Below, piece after piece: positions 12,001-23,424 of a stretch of 64,000 nt of DNA. The position numbers and the translations under genes are program-made. Positions within the stretch are counted from its first letter, which is position 1, and every line of letters begins with the position of its first letter. Under the pieces are notes generated by a model that was given only the letters and a program-made list of their open reading frames with translations, was not told where the DNA came from and did not search any database. The stretch covers positions 8,804,001 to 8,868,000 of the forward strand of contig OZ176053.1 in assembly GCA_964247055.1 (NCBI GenBank). The letters run 5' to 3'. This DNA is from Paragordius varius. Taxonomy: Eukaryota > Nematomorpha.

Positions 12001-15000
12001 TTAACCTTCCAACATTTTATTCACTCTAAAATAAATTATATGTATTTTAAGATTAAATATTACCTATATTTTTTATTTTTTAAAAAAGAAATTTTGTATG
12101 TAAATAAAATAATACTGAAAAAATAATTTGCCATAAAAACATATTTAATTTTAATGATGACTTATATTAGACCGCAATTTCATAATTTATTTTTAGGGTG
12201 AATTTGAATTGTTCGGACTGTAAATGGTATATTAAAATTTCAAATCGATCTGGGATTTAAAGCTACCCAAAGGTAATTGAGTGTTAATTAATATTAATTT
12301 TAGCGTTAATCAACAAAGATATTTTTCAAAAATTTTGTAAAATAAAAATGGCGCAGAATAGTTTGATATGAAGCTTTTTTTTCAAAACTAAATTTTATAT
12401 ACATATTTTGGCTTATTTATATAACTTTTATAAGGATAGAAGCATTATAAATTAGAACCGTCTGTTTCAGAAGTTTTTTAATTAGATAAATTTAAAATGA
12501 TTTGGATCACTAGTTACCCCAATTTTAATTTCAGTTTAATCTAATAAATAAAATGTCACACGTAGATTTTGTAATCATTCAGTTATTTTCTGACTATATA
12601 AACTTGAAAAAACTGTTACATTGCATGGGCATATTGTTTTGCGTTTTGGAAGTATGAGATAATTTATAAGATATTTGCTATAGGACTAATGATTTGTTTT
12701 AAGGAAAAAGTCAATTACAATATGGATAGTTTTAGAAAGCCAAATGTTATTGTATTAAAGCGTTTTTAAATTTAAATTGTTTAGGTGAACGGTTTTGATT
12801 TTAGTCTTTATATATTAGTATTCAGATATTGAGTACATTTAAGGACCATTTTTTTTCAAGAATTAATGGTAGATATGATTAATTATTATATAATTGGTAG
12901 TTGTAGGACAAAACATACACACTCAATTTATCATTTATAACAATAAGTATGTATAACATTGTCCTCATAGCATATTGACAAATATAATATTTTAAATCTG
13001 ATTTTTTACTTTTTTTGTCTGTCACATGATACATATATATATATCTATATATATATATAGATATGAATTTTACCATTGTAAGACTTTACTAAACGCGTGA
13101 CATATATAATTCAGTAATTTAATCTGAATTAATCGATTTTCCCTTACCACTACTTTGTTTAACTTTAATCCAAATTTTTTGAATTTCTGATTTAAGTGAA
13201 TGTCATCTTTTGGATTATGATTTTTGACATAGGGGTATAAAAATGCAACTCAACAATTTATATCCAAAATACCAGAACTTAGCTATTCTGTATATTTGAT
13301 TTTTTGGAGTTAATATTAATTAAAAATTAAAGTTAAAAATTCCGGTTTTTTCATAATTATAATCAATTTAAATAACTACTATGGCTTAAGTGGGTAATAT
13401 TGGACGATGTTATATTCCCCATTATGTTATACCCTAACATTTTTCTATAAAAATTATTTATTTTTACAAAAATATTCCTTAAATAAATTGAAAAAATTTA
13501 ACTTTTAAAATTTTTCATCAGTCCTATTATCATAAGCCCTCTTATTTACTCTTAGTTGCGCCTTTGTGAAGAAAGTTCTCCTAACTAATTTTAATAATTA
13601 TAAGATGCTAGTATTGACCTATTACGGAAAGTTAAATTTTAACTTTATTGGTCATTTATAGACTTTTCAGCCATCTTTAACAATATTAATGAAACATGTT
13701 TAAAAAAATGATTTTGCCAACCGGCAATGAGTTTTAGTAAAGTGATGTTTTTTTTAAAAAAGTATAAGACGTTGATGCAAGGACCTTAAATGAGAAGGGT
13801 CAGTCTCACATTTTGTGCGTTTTTTACTTCATGTTTAAGGGAATGTCCTAACCAAATTTTCTTATCTCCATATATATATAAATGTATTGTACACATGCAC
13901 ATAATTCAATAAAATATATTATTAATAATGTATTATGAATTAAAAATCGATAAAATTTTTACATCTATTAATATAGAAATGTTATTGAATATTACAAATA
14001 TAATGGGAAAAAAATATACCAACCATATTTTTCTCATTTATAGTATTATTATGCCATACCACACTTAAAAATTATCGCTCATTTGACTAAATATCACACA
14101 CCACACAATCTCACAATATATTAAAATATTTTATTAATGTCTATCTATCTATTGATTAATTGTTTTTCAACAAGTTGGCAATTCAAAAATTGTTATAGAT
14201 AATATATATTCCTCAATCCTCTTAATTTATGATAAAAATTTTTACAGTAGCGCATGGTAAAAAAAGTTTGACCATAACTAAATAAACCAATATAGGGAAA
14301 AAATATTTATAAAAGAATATTTTTTTGGTGCTATATGTCACCAATTCAAACATAAATTTTCGAACTCAATTTTACGCCTTATCCTATTTTTTATGCAAAA
14401 AAATGACCTTAAAATTTACCTTTTCGATCGTTTCAATACGCTTTAATTGGAAAACCCGTTCTTGTTAGTTTTATTATGAATATATGATAATAGTGTCAAA
14501 TATAAATTTTAAATAGCATTTCACGTTAATGAAATTACTTAGGTTTGACAATATAATATCCATATTCTAAAATTGTTATCATATATTTCTATATATTATC
14601 CTTGACTTTTTTTGGGTGGGTAGAAGGCGCATAAAGTTACAATTTTAGCGAAAAATAATCTATACTCATTATATTAGGTAAAAGCACATATTGGTTACAT
14701 AATAGCCAATAGCGCTAATTTATATTATTTTAAAAAAACACTTTCAGATTTTTTGAGAGTAAAAACATTCACCCATTTTATTCATTTCAATCTACACTAA
14801 CTTGTCTTAATATGTTGCCTTCCTTTTTAATCCAAGTTTTTTGCATGTATAATATTTAGCTAGATAATCAAGATGAACAGGCTGCCACTATACGACGTGA
14901 ACTTGATGGTAGAATGCAACAATTGGAACGATGGACAAAAGTAATTGATTTTTACAAAGAAATATTGATTCTAACATATACTTATTTTAAAATAGGATCG

Positions 15001-18000
15001 CAAATCAATGCCAAAATTTGTTTTGCAAAAAGAAATGGAAGGCCTTTACTTGGAGGAAGTACGAAAACAAATTAATCAATTAATGATAAATTTGGAGAGT
15101 TTGCCAGTCACAAAAACGGGTGCAGAGTCCAAATATTCATTGCAGAAATTTAAACATCACCATCATAGGTTTTACCCTGTTCGTTAACGCATATAAAATA
15201 TTATTTGGGGACGGTATTGGGAATTTGTTGCTATTTTTTAGAATATTATTGTTTTAAAAACCAAGACGGATTTAGACATATATAAATTATAAAAAATTGC
15301 ATTATAATATGAAAAAAACTTTCTCATGTTGATTTTTTAGTATCAGAATTTCCAACTCCATTTTATCATTATTTTAAAATATATAGTATATATTTATTTA
15401 TCTGGTAAAATGCAGATGTATAACTTGAACAATGTCCTATTTTTGCATGTGATGTCCTCTTAGTGTCCATTTCATTGAATGTTGAATTCTATGCTATCCA
15501 AATATTCACATTTGTGTGTTCATTAATTATGCATGTAAATTAATATTTATTATACTTCTTTCTGCTAGACTTTATATATATAAGATATATGTCACAGATT
15601 GTTTGACTTATTTTAAAAATTATTTTGCAGTAAAGTAGAAGCATATATAGCAGTATGTTGGAAAGATATTTGGATTTTTCTGCTCGTTTATAAGCCACTT
15701 GTGTAAAATTAACATATAAATTTATTTAGACTATTTGATAAATTTTGCTAAACGAAACGAGATTTTTAAAATATTCTTTTTAGGTTTGGAATATATATTG
15801 CATCTCTTAATTCTTTTATTTACCTGATGATAACAAATGATTTGAATAATATAATGATTTAATAGCGGGTGAGGTATATTTGCCGTTAAAATTTATACTT
15901 TACCTTTAAGAATATAAAAAATATTAAATTGTTTTAACTGTGAAAATTAAGAAATAGTTGGGATTTGAATTTTTAATTAGAGATCAAATTATTGCATGAT
16001 AAATTTTGTACTATATCATAATACATGCCATTTTTTAAACGCAGGCCTTTGCATGAAAAAAATTATCAATATACACTTCTTTTATGTTTATATAATATAT
16101 ATATTATTGTATATTTGTAGTCCGTGCTGGTATATTGTTCACTTTGTGAAAAAACTTGTAGCTTACATATTGGGTATCGAATATGAGTAATTATTTTACG
16201 TCACAATATCACTTTTTTATTTTTTCAAATACACCATTTTAAACATATAAGCTTTTGCACCTTTAGTTGAGGATTTTTGCAGCTAAATACTAGATTTTAT
16301 TAATTAAATAAAATTTTCCTTAACAGTGCTAATAAATTATAATTAACTCAAAAATACAGGCAGAAAATTTAACATATTTTATCTTTTTTTTGTAACTTAA
16401 CTTCATTTGCACATAGATAAATTAATGAAAATTGGCTTTTAACATACATCAAAGTCACAAATTTTGTCAAAAAAATTATATTTTACGGCCTTTTATGTTA
16501 TTTACCACACCTAATAGCCATGTTTTTAGGACCGCACTTTTTTTTCAATTTTTACATTCCATTGATGTAGTGTTAATTTAAGAGAAGTGTGTGTGTGTGT
16601 GTCTATGTGTTTTTTAGAGCGCATCTGCGAAATTTATGTTTGCAATATACGTGTGATTTATATACAAATTACACAACACATTTTTATTAAATTAAATAGA
16701 TCTACCGCCTCTCTTAGTAAAATCGATTTTATGGACACGGGAGAAACGGCACTATCCAAATTGGATGTTGTGTTATCGTTTAATTTAGAAGTATATCTAT
16801 CTTATACATTTCAACACTCCTAACTAATGCTATAATATAATATTGGAATTTTCTCTTTTATAAGGTTATCATAATGGAAGTCAAAGGAATCACGAATGTC
16901 AGTCCAAACAAACAAATTTATTGCACTATGGAAGTCGATGGTGGCGAAAAATTGCAAACTGAAATGGTCGAAGTTGCAAAACCAGTGTATGACATTTTTA
17001 TAGATTGCTTTAAATATGGGATTGCCTTTTTGTTGCGGTAATAACTATTTATCAATAAACTAAAATTGAATGTTTTTGCATTAATGTTCAAAAACAAGTT
17101 TTATTACACTCTACTCGGTTTTGAAGATAGATAATTTGATATAGTTATTATATTTGATCTAGCAAATATTACCATATAAAATTATTTAAACATAGATGGG
17201 ATAGTCAAGGTGATTTTACCACGACACATCCTCTCCCAGTCGTTAAGGTAAAATTATTTGTCAAAAGCCATGGTGTCCTTAAATTGGAGGATAAAGAATT
17301 GGGTCGAGTCTTTATAAAACCTACACCATTTGCATCCAAAGTCCCGGAATGGTATACGATGGAAGCCCCAAACACAAAAAGTAGCAGTTCTCATCATTTA
17401 CATCAATCATCGTCACACCACACTTCAACACTCAATCTTTCGACATCGACAAATTTGACCGATCTAAGGATTAGAATAGCTGTTCGGATGGATAAACCGC
17501 AAAATATGAAGCACGGTGGTTACCTCTATGCCAAAGGCACCAAAAGTTATTGGAAAAAGTGGAGAAAAAGATACTTTGTATTGGTGCAGGTAAAATATAA
17601 GTTTTATCTTTTATCAGTAATAATAACGAGTGTCTGATGTATTGTTTTTTTCTATGTTTTGCGGTTGTATGCGTTTTTAACATCAATTTTTTGTTCTTCT
17701 AGTGATTGTTTTGTGCCATGTTTTAAAGAGATACCCTGATAGAGCTTTTGAATCTAATTTATGATGCTGCATCTTTTTCAAAATATATTATATATGTTTA
17801 GTTGAATAAAGGATTTTTGATAATCATATCTTAATTTTTCATTTTTGTATTTTTGGGATTAATCTACACTTTTAATCTTAATTAACAAGGTAAGCATTAA
17901 TTTTTACATCGTTTTATCCTGTAATATTTGGAAAATATTTTACATAATAATTTGTAATTTACTAATGTTTTTACATTAATTATTCAAATTAACCTTTTTT

Positions 18001-21000
18001 GTATCAAGGTGTCTCAATACACATTCGCAATGTGCAGTTATCGAGAAAAGAAAACAGATCCACGAGAAATGATGCAACTTGATGGATTTACAGTTGATTT
18101 TGCTCAACCCCAACCTGGTATTTTTATTTTTTTTATAATACTAAAATTTAGAAAAGCGATACTTTTAAAATAAAAGTTATGTAAGTTCAATATATGTAAT
18201 TCATATTTATATGAGTAAACAATGACATTACCTATAATAAAATTACACATAAATTTTGCTAATTTAATGTACATATTATATATATAAATATAACTGCTTT
18301 TAAATATAAATATTTAGCATGTACATACTATAATTTGTTAAAAAATAATTAAAATTTTTCAGGTTTGATTGGTGGAAAATACTTTTTTACTGCCGTAAAA
18401 GAAGGGGAAAATGTTTTGTTTGCCGCTGATGAGGAAAGTGAACGTTCCCTTTGGGTCCAAGCTCTGTGTCGCGCAACTGGACAATCACATAGACCCATAG
18501 CCCCATCTCCCCTCCTTAATGATAAGGGTTAGTTAGTTTTTATTATTGTATTAACAAATAATTTAACCTTTTTTGACATATCAAAGACCACCGTTTTTTC
18601 ACGTAAACTATTTTTTATTTATGTTAAGGCTTAAACTTTAACATTTGTGTATAATTAACCGAATAGAATACAGTTTGGCAGTACTTTAAATTAGTTATAA
18701 TAATTTTATCCAAATGTCACATGTATCTGTGAATTATCTAAGTGTTGACGTTCAACAGGCTGTATTTTGTAATAATATTAAATTTTTGAAGGATTTATAA
18801 AAAAAATCGCACCATTTTAAAGTTATATTCTTACATGTATATTAAGAATCTGATCGAATGCGCAAACATGGTATGGATGAATTGGTGCAAGCCGATCCCT
18901 GTAAATTTGATCATAATGCATTCTTTACACTCTTGCAAAAATTGACGCTTGATCACAGGTTGGAGGAACCTATTGCTTCTTTGGTAACTTGCTTTTTTAA
19001 CTTTTTAGCCGAATAAATATTAGAGGGGATATTAAAAAATAAGGAACATTATATTTGCAATTTATCTTGAATTGTGATACGCATAATGACTCTGGTGTTA
19101 ATAAATTCATGGGTATTTATAGGCATCATGATGATTTTTAAAATATAAAAATGTTTAAAAAAATTATTATAATAATATTTTATTAATTGTATATAACCAT
19201 TAATATATTCTGTGCATATTTTAAAGAGATAAATTTTTGACTCTATATGAGTATACGGCATTAATTTAAAAGTTATATTCGCTCAAAGTTGAGCACATTC
19301 CCACAAACTTATTAATTTGGCTATTATTAAGGCATGCTAATTACGTTATTAACGCTAAAAAAGCTTATAAAATTTAATGTTGTAAGATAGGAAGGAAATT
19401 GTAATTTTAACCGTTTGTTCTTTTTTACCCATAATAATATACAGTTTAGAGTCTCTTTTTCCTTTTTTATTAAAGGGTAAGGACTTAAATTGTATCCGGA
19501 CATGGGCTTTAACACTCGCCTGTCCAGGGCTGACAGTGATGATGGAAAAATTGCGTAGTTTTCGGGTTCGAACTCTGGCACGCAGTGTAAGAGCCCGGCG
19601 CTCTACCTACTATACCATCACGCCTTTTTATGATACTGTATTGACAATTGGCCAAGGGGATAATAAGAATGCATATTGTAAAAATGTAGGGTTGGTTTAG
19701 CCCAGGTCAAATTTATATCCTTGAAGAATATTGCGGCCGTTATGGGGTTCGCGGTTGTATGAGACACCTTGGCTACCTTGACAATCTCATAACCCAAGCT
19801 CAATTGGGCGTTATGATAGATCCGACACTTCTCCATTATTCATATGCATTTACCGCTTCACATGTCCATGGCAATCGGTTTTGTTTATTTATTATTACGT
19901 TTTTTTTATAAATTATAGAATTATACAATAGCAAAATATTTTTGAAAACAGGCTTTTATAATTCCCATAAAATGGGAAACAATATATATTTAACGTTAAC
20001 ATTTGCAAAAAATTTGGATGCGTGGTAACTATTAAAAATTAATTTATCTTATATTGCCAACAAATATTCTTTAATTAATTTAATATTTTCATTAGACCTG
20101 ATGGGATTGGGACAGTTTTATACGAAGAGAAAGAAAAATTTGACCTTATTAAAGACAAAATTCGCATACTTTTGGAACATCAGATCGCAAATTTTAGGTA
20201 TTTATTTATTAATTTAAAATTCGCGAAATTTCTTAAACTACTAACTGATTCATTTCTTTTATTGGTAGGTATTGTTTCCCTTTCGGCCGGCCCGAAGGTG
20301 CTCTTAAATCTAGTCTCTCACTTTTAGAACGGGTATCTATTAATATTACTTATTTTGTTGACTGATACTTAGGCTAAAAACTAAAAGTATATGCATAAAT
20401 TTATTTTGGCTAATTAGGTTCTTATGAAAGATATTATGACCCCGGCCTCACCAGATGAAGTTAAAAATGTGATTCGACAATGCCTAGAAAAAGCCGCACT
20501 TGTAAACTATACTAAAATATCTTCTTTTGCTCAAACTGAAAGTATATACCATTCAAAATTAAATAAAATAATTTATGATAACATGTAAGCTTAAATTTTT
20601 ACACAATATGTGACATATAGTATCCGTTTCAACCGTGCCTATAAAAAAGAAAATTGATGATCTTTTAACGCTTGCCGAAATGTGTATAGAATTGCTGCAG
20701 CAAAATGAAGAATACCATTCTGAGGTCACAATTTTTTTATTTATAAGATTATTGATATCATAAGAAACCTTTTAATTAAATTTTTATATAATATTTACTT
20801 TTGATAGGCTTTTTCTTGGTTCAAAGATGTTATGGTGGAACACGAAGAAATATTTTGGTCGCTTTTTGCGGTTGATATGGATGCAACAGTGGATAGCCTC
20901 AATCCGGATTGCTGGGATGCGTTTCCACTTTTCACATTGCTAAACAATTATCTCATGCAATCTGGTAAAATATATATAACTCTTTACAACTTTTTGAGCT

Positions 21001-23390
21001 ATCTATACCATTAGTTTTATGGCTATTGAACACGAGATTACTAATTATAAAAATGGCCATAAATTGTATATTTTCTGTCGTAGAAACCTTAAAAAGTGGC
21101 AAGTTTCATCAACATTTACAAGATTTGTTTGCACCAATGGTGATTCGATACGTTGACCTTATGGAATCATCCATAGCCCAATCCATTCATCGTGGTTTGG
21201 AAAGGGAGCGTTGGGAAACGAAAGGGTATGCCTCTACTCTAACATATAAATATGGCATTTTATTTTTAGCATGAATTGGATTGGCCGAATATTTTAGATT
21301 CTTAATATTTATCGCTTTAGCTTGTTTTTATGGTACATTTCTTTAGGTATGGTGGTAAAATGTTTAAAACATTAAACCTGTACATTATGAATAATTTTAG
21401 GCTTAAACCATAAAATTGAATAATTTCATATTACCTTTTAATTGAAAAATGAAAAATATAAGCTAAATTTGATTAATACTAGTAACGGGTGTCAAACATC
21501 GGAGGATATGTTTTGGAAGTTGTCTTCACTACAAACCTTTATTCAACAGCTGGCTTGGCCAGACGAAGTTTTTGCCAAACATCTCGAACAAAGGCTAAAA
21601 CTCATGGCTTCTGACATGATTGAGTCCTGCGTTTCCCGGTTTATATTCATAATCATATGTTGAATTTCAACTATATATTTTATAAAATTAAATATATTTA
21701 TTCTAAAAATAGTGATATTATGATATCGAATAAATGAATTAATGTAGATTTATTTTCATCATATTCTGACTTTGTTGGATGTATTTGGATAAAAAATCTA
21801 AATGAAAAAAATCTGAAAGGCACGTAATTTGGCACAAAACTTTTATATGTGATTATGTTTTATATATATTTGAATGACTAAATATGATCTTAAAATCAAA
21901 AATTTAATGACGCTTTAACTTTTGTGATTATCTTAATATCATAGTACATTCAATAACTTCGATATTTTGCTCAATCGAAATCGTAAAACAACCGATTATG
22001 TCTTACCACTAGAAGCCTGCACAATGATAAATGTTGTTATAGACGCGAAAAATAAGGTATTAAATAGAATAAAACTGATTTTTTTATTAATTTAAAGTTA
22101 TTTTTGTGCAAAAGCTATCTTATTTATTGCTCTGCCTTGCTAAATAATTATTATATTTTAGAGTTTTCAATTATGCGGCATCGAAGGACATGATGTGGTA
22201 TGATATTAATGTTCAATTTATTATCTTTTTTATGCAAGATTTTATCATTTTTTATGTAATGGTTTTACAGCATCAATACCATACGAAAATAGACGAATAT
22301 CTTGATCAAGTTCAAACTAATATGCAAACGATATTGATTGAAAAGGTAAATTGTACATTTTTATAATTCGTATATTTTATAGTTTAACGAAGTTCTTATC
22401 GGAATACTCACAAAGCTGTCTCGATATGACGAAAATACCATATTTTCATCCATTCTTACGCTCGCAGTACGTATATAAATTATTACATACGAATATTTGA
22501 TAAAAAAACTGCTTTCTGTATTATATTATGATCGAATTGTTCATAGCTACGGCAAAAATAACTAGTCAAATTTTTTTAAATGGTATAAAATGTATAATAT
22601 AATTGAATTAAACTCAAATTTATCGTGTTTTTTTAAAGTTATCATTTTCATGTTTGGTATTTAATAGTGGTGATTAAACAAAAAAAATAATTTAATTGAT
22701 TAAACTTCTTAAGTTTGTTACAACATTTATTTTTAATTGTAGTATAAATTGAGGTAATTGCCCATGAATACCGCATTTATAAAAGGAGGATTACTTTTGT
22801 ATGTTTATACCAAAATAAATGCTGAAAATCATTTCTAATATAATTTCCATTATTTTCTGATTTTTAAAAAGAAACCTACAAATGAATTGGGAATCGCCTA
22901 TGTATCATTTATGCGCAACAATTTGGAACAAATCCGACAAAAATTAATTGATGATCTCTATGTTTTACACATCTTTGAAGTTTATTACTAATATTTTGTA
23001 TGCGTGTGTTTACTTTTTTATAATTTTTTTTTATTTTATTAATATATTTTAGAATTGGTATACTGCCACAATGAACATAGTATGTGATTGGCTTACTGAA
23101 CGTATAAATATATCCTTACATCCTTATCAATTCACATGTCTAAACTACATTGTGCGAGTGAGTGTTCTTACATTTTGACATATTTAAAAACTAAATAAAT
23201 TTCTTTGCTTATCATTTTGCAGAAATGTTACTCCGATTTTGAACTCCAAGGTGTTTCAGAAAATGTATTAAACAACAAATTATTAACCACGATTCAAGCT
23301 CGCCTAAAATTAGAGGAAGCTACGATTTCAATCGCATCTACTGCGGGTGGATCATCAGCCAATTCTGATATGTCATTTTTGAATGGATGA
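9010..23390 (+). CDS. CADPS: Calcium-dependent secretion activator (CADPS/CAPS), complete
   Basis: CAPS primes dense-core vesicles for Ca2+-triggered exocytosis by binding PIP2 and SNAREs. Twenty-four exons join in phase to 1,322 residues, close to the vertebrate length. Exons: 9010-9981, 14860-14940, 14996-15168, 16700-16790, 16865-16986, 17196-17589, 18009-18117, 18363-18527, 18847-18983, 19690-19877, 20096-20197, 20269-20332, 20418-20541, 20621-20724, 20808-20964, 21084-21225, 21483-21638, 21945-22056, 22162-22197, 22271-22345, 22383-22466, 22872-22979, 23053-23157, 23223-23390. The acidic-Ser start (PSSSDEESD) is followed by the conserved block [19 protein letters not shown]2-like region spans about residues 425-575. 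The PH domain runs from [11 protein letters not shown] to [11 protein letters not shown] (about 584-692). The MUN region is about 750-1250, with [24 protein letters not shown] and KLSRYDE. A His/Ser-rich insert ([14 protein letters not shown]) lies in the C2 region. About 25 residues of the vertebrate protein seem missing at the exon 13/14 junction. Confidence 0.96.
10223..10804 (-). mobile_element. Family A MITE in CADPS intron 1
   Basis: The reverse-oriented twin of the copy at 8209. It starts CACTTGGATAC, ends GAATTGAAGTG, is flanked by TTAA on both sides, and is 582 bp long. The high similarity of the two copies suggests relatively recent spread. Confidence 0.8.
10853..10908 (-). mobile_element. 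Solo hAT-type terminus
   Basis: TTTCGGTTCCGGTTCC ... CGGTTTCGATTCCCTG reads in reverse as CAGGGAATCGAAACCG. This resembles the CAGGGATCGGAACCG style of hAT terminal repeats. A matching end occurs at about 62115. No transposase is attached. Confidence 0.4.
11499..12283. mobile_element. Family B MITE, TTAA-flanked
   Basis: Starts CACTTCATTTACCTTT and ends GGTAATTGAGTG, with TTAA at 11495-11498 and 12284-12287. Just inside the ends lie GGGGTAGTTTTATATGCCAG and ATCTGGGATTTAAAGCTACC, an inverted pair. Degenerate pieces of this family recur at 1-280, about 6340-6400, 24110-24450, 28560-28720 and 29450-29640. It carries a nested family C element. Confidence 0.65.
11971..12229. mobile_element. Family C MITE nested in family B
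   Basis: TACCATTTACAG ... CTGTAAATGGTA are exact 12-bp inverted termini flanked by TA on each side. Inner inverted words are AATTCACCCT and AGGGTGAATT. A TA target site suggests a Tc1/mariner-type parent. A second copy lies in GABPA intron 9. Confidence 0.7.
12541..14859. other. Rest of CADPS intron 1; AT-rich, nothing recognised
   Basis: There is a short imperfect TA run at about 13029-13060. Otherwise no coding signal, RNA gene or clear repeat boundary was seen. The exon 2 acceptor (ATTTAG) is at 14855-14859. Confidence 0.4.
19441..19624 (-). mobile_element. tRNA-Lys-derived SINE, copy 2, in CADPS intron 9
   Basis: Read on the minus strand, GGCGTGATGGTATAGTAGG begins the same tRNA-like head as at 5086, with the same CTCTTAC anticodon loop and AGAGTTCGAACCC B box. 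The body has ATCACTGTCAGCCC, GCGAGTG and AGAGACTCTAAACTG. This copy keeps about 60 more bases of the middle than copy 1. It ends 65 nt before CADPS exon 10. Confidence 0.75.
22346..22382 (+). other. CADPS: 37-nt intron 20 of CADPS
   Basis: GTAAAT...TTATAG, phase 0, between IEK and FNEVLIGIL. It is the shortest intron of this gene; the others are 55 nt or more. Confidence 0.85.
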
Positions 23391-23418
23391 AAAATATAAT
23401 CAAATTATTTTGTAGGTA

Positions 23419-23424
23419 AATAAA
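23419..23424 (+). terminator. Likely CADPS polyadenylation signal
   Basis: AATAAA 29 nt after the stop codon at 23388-23390. Confidence 0.5.

Larger units (their letters stand above)
11243..12540 (-). mobile_element. Family A MITE split by a family B insertion
   Basis: The left part (about 11243-11498: TTTCGATATTGGGTTACTAG, then GTTTATATTATTAGCTG) and right part (about 12284-12540: AAAATGGCGCAGAATAG, GGATAGAAGCAT, GTTACCCCAATTTTAATTTC) are the two halves of one family A copy. Between them lies a family B element bounded by TTAA. Confidence 0.6.

Noticed and set aside
19618-19836. 72-codon open frame on the minus strand
   Set aside because: It is the antisense shadow of CADPS exon 10 (19690-19877) plus the start of the SINE.
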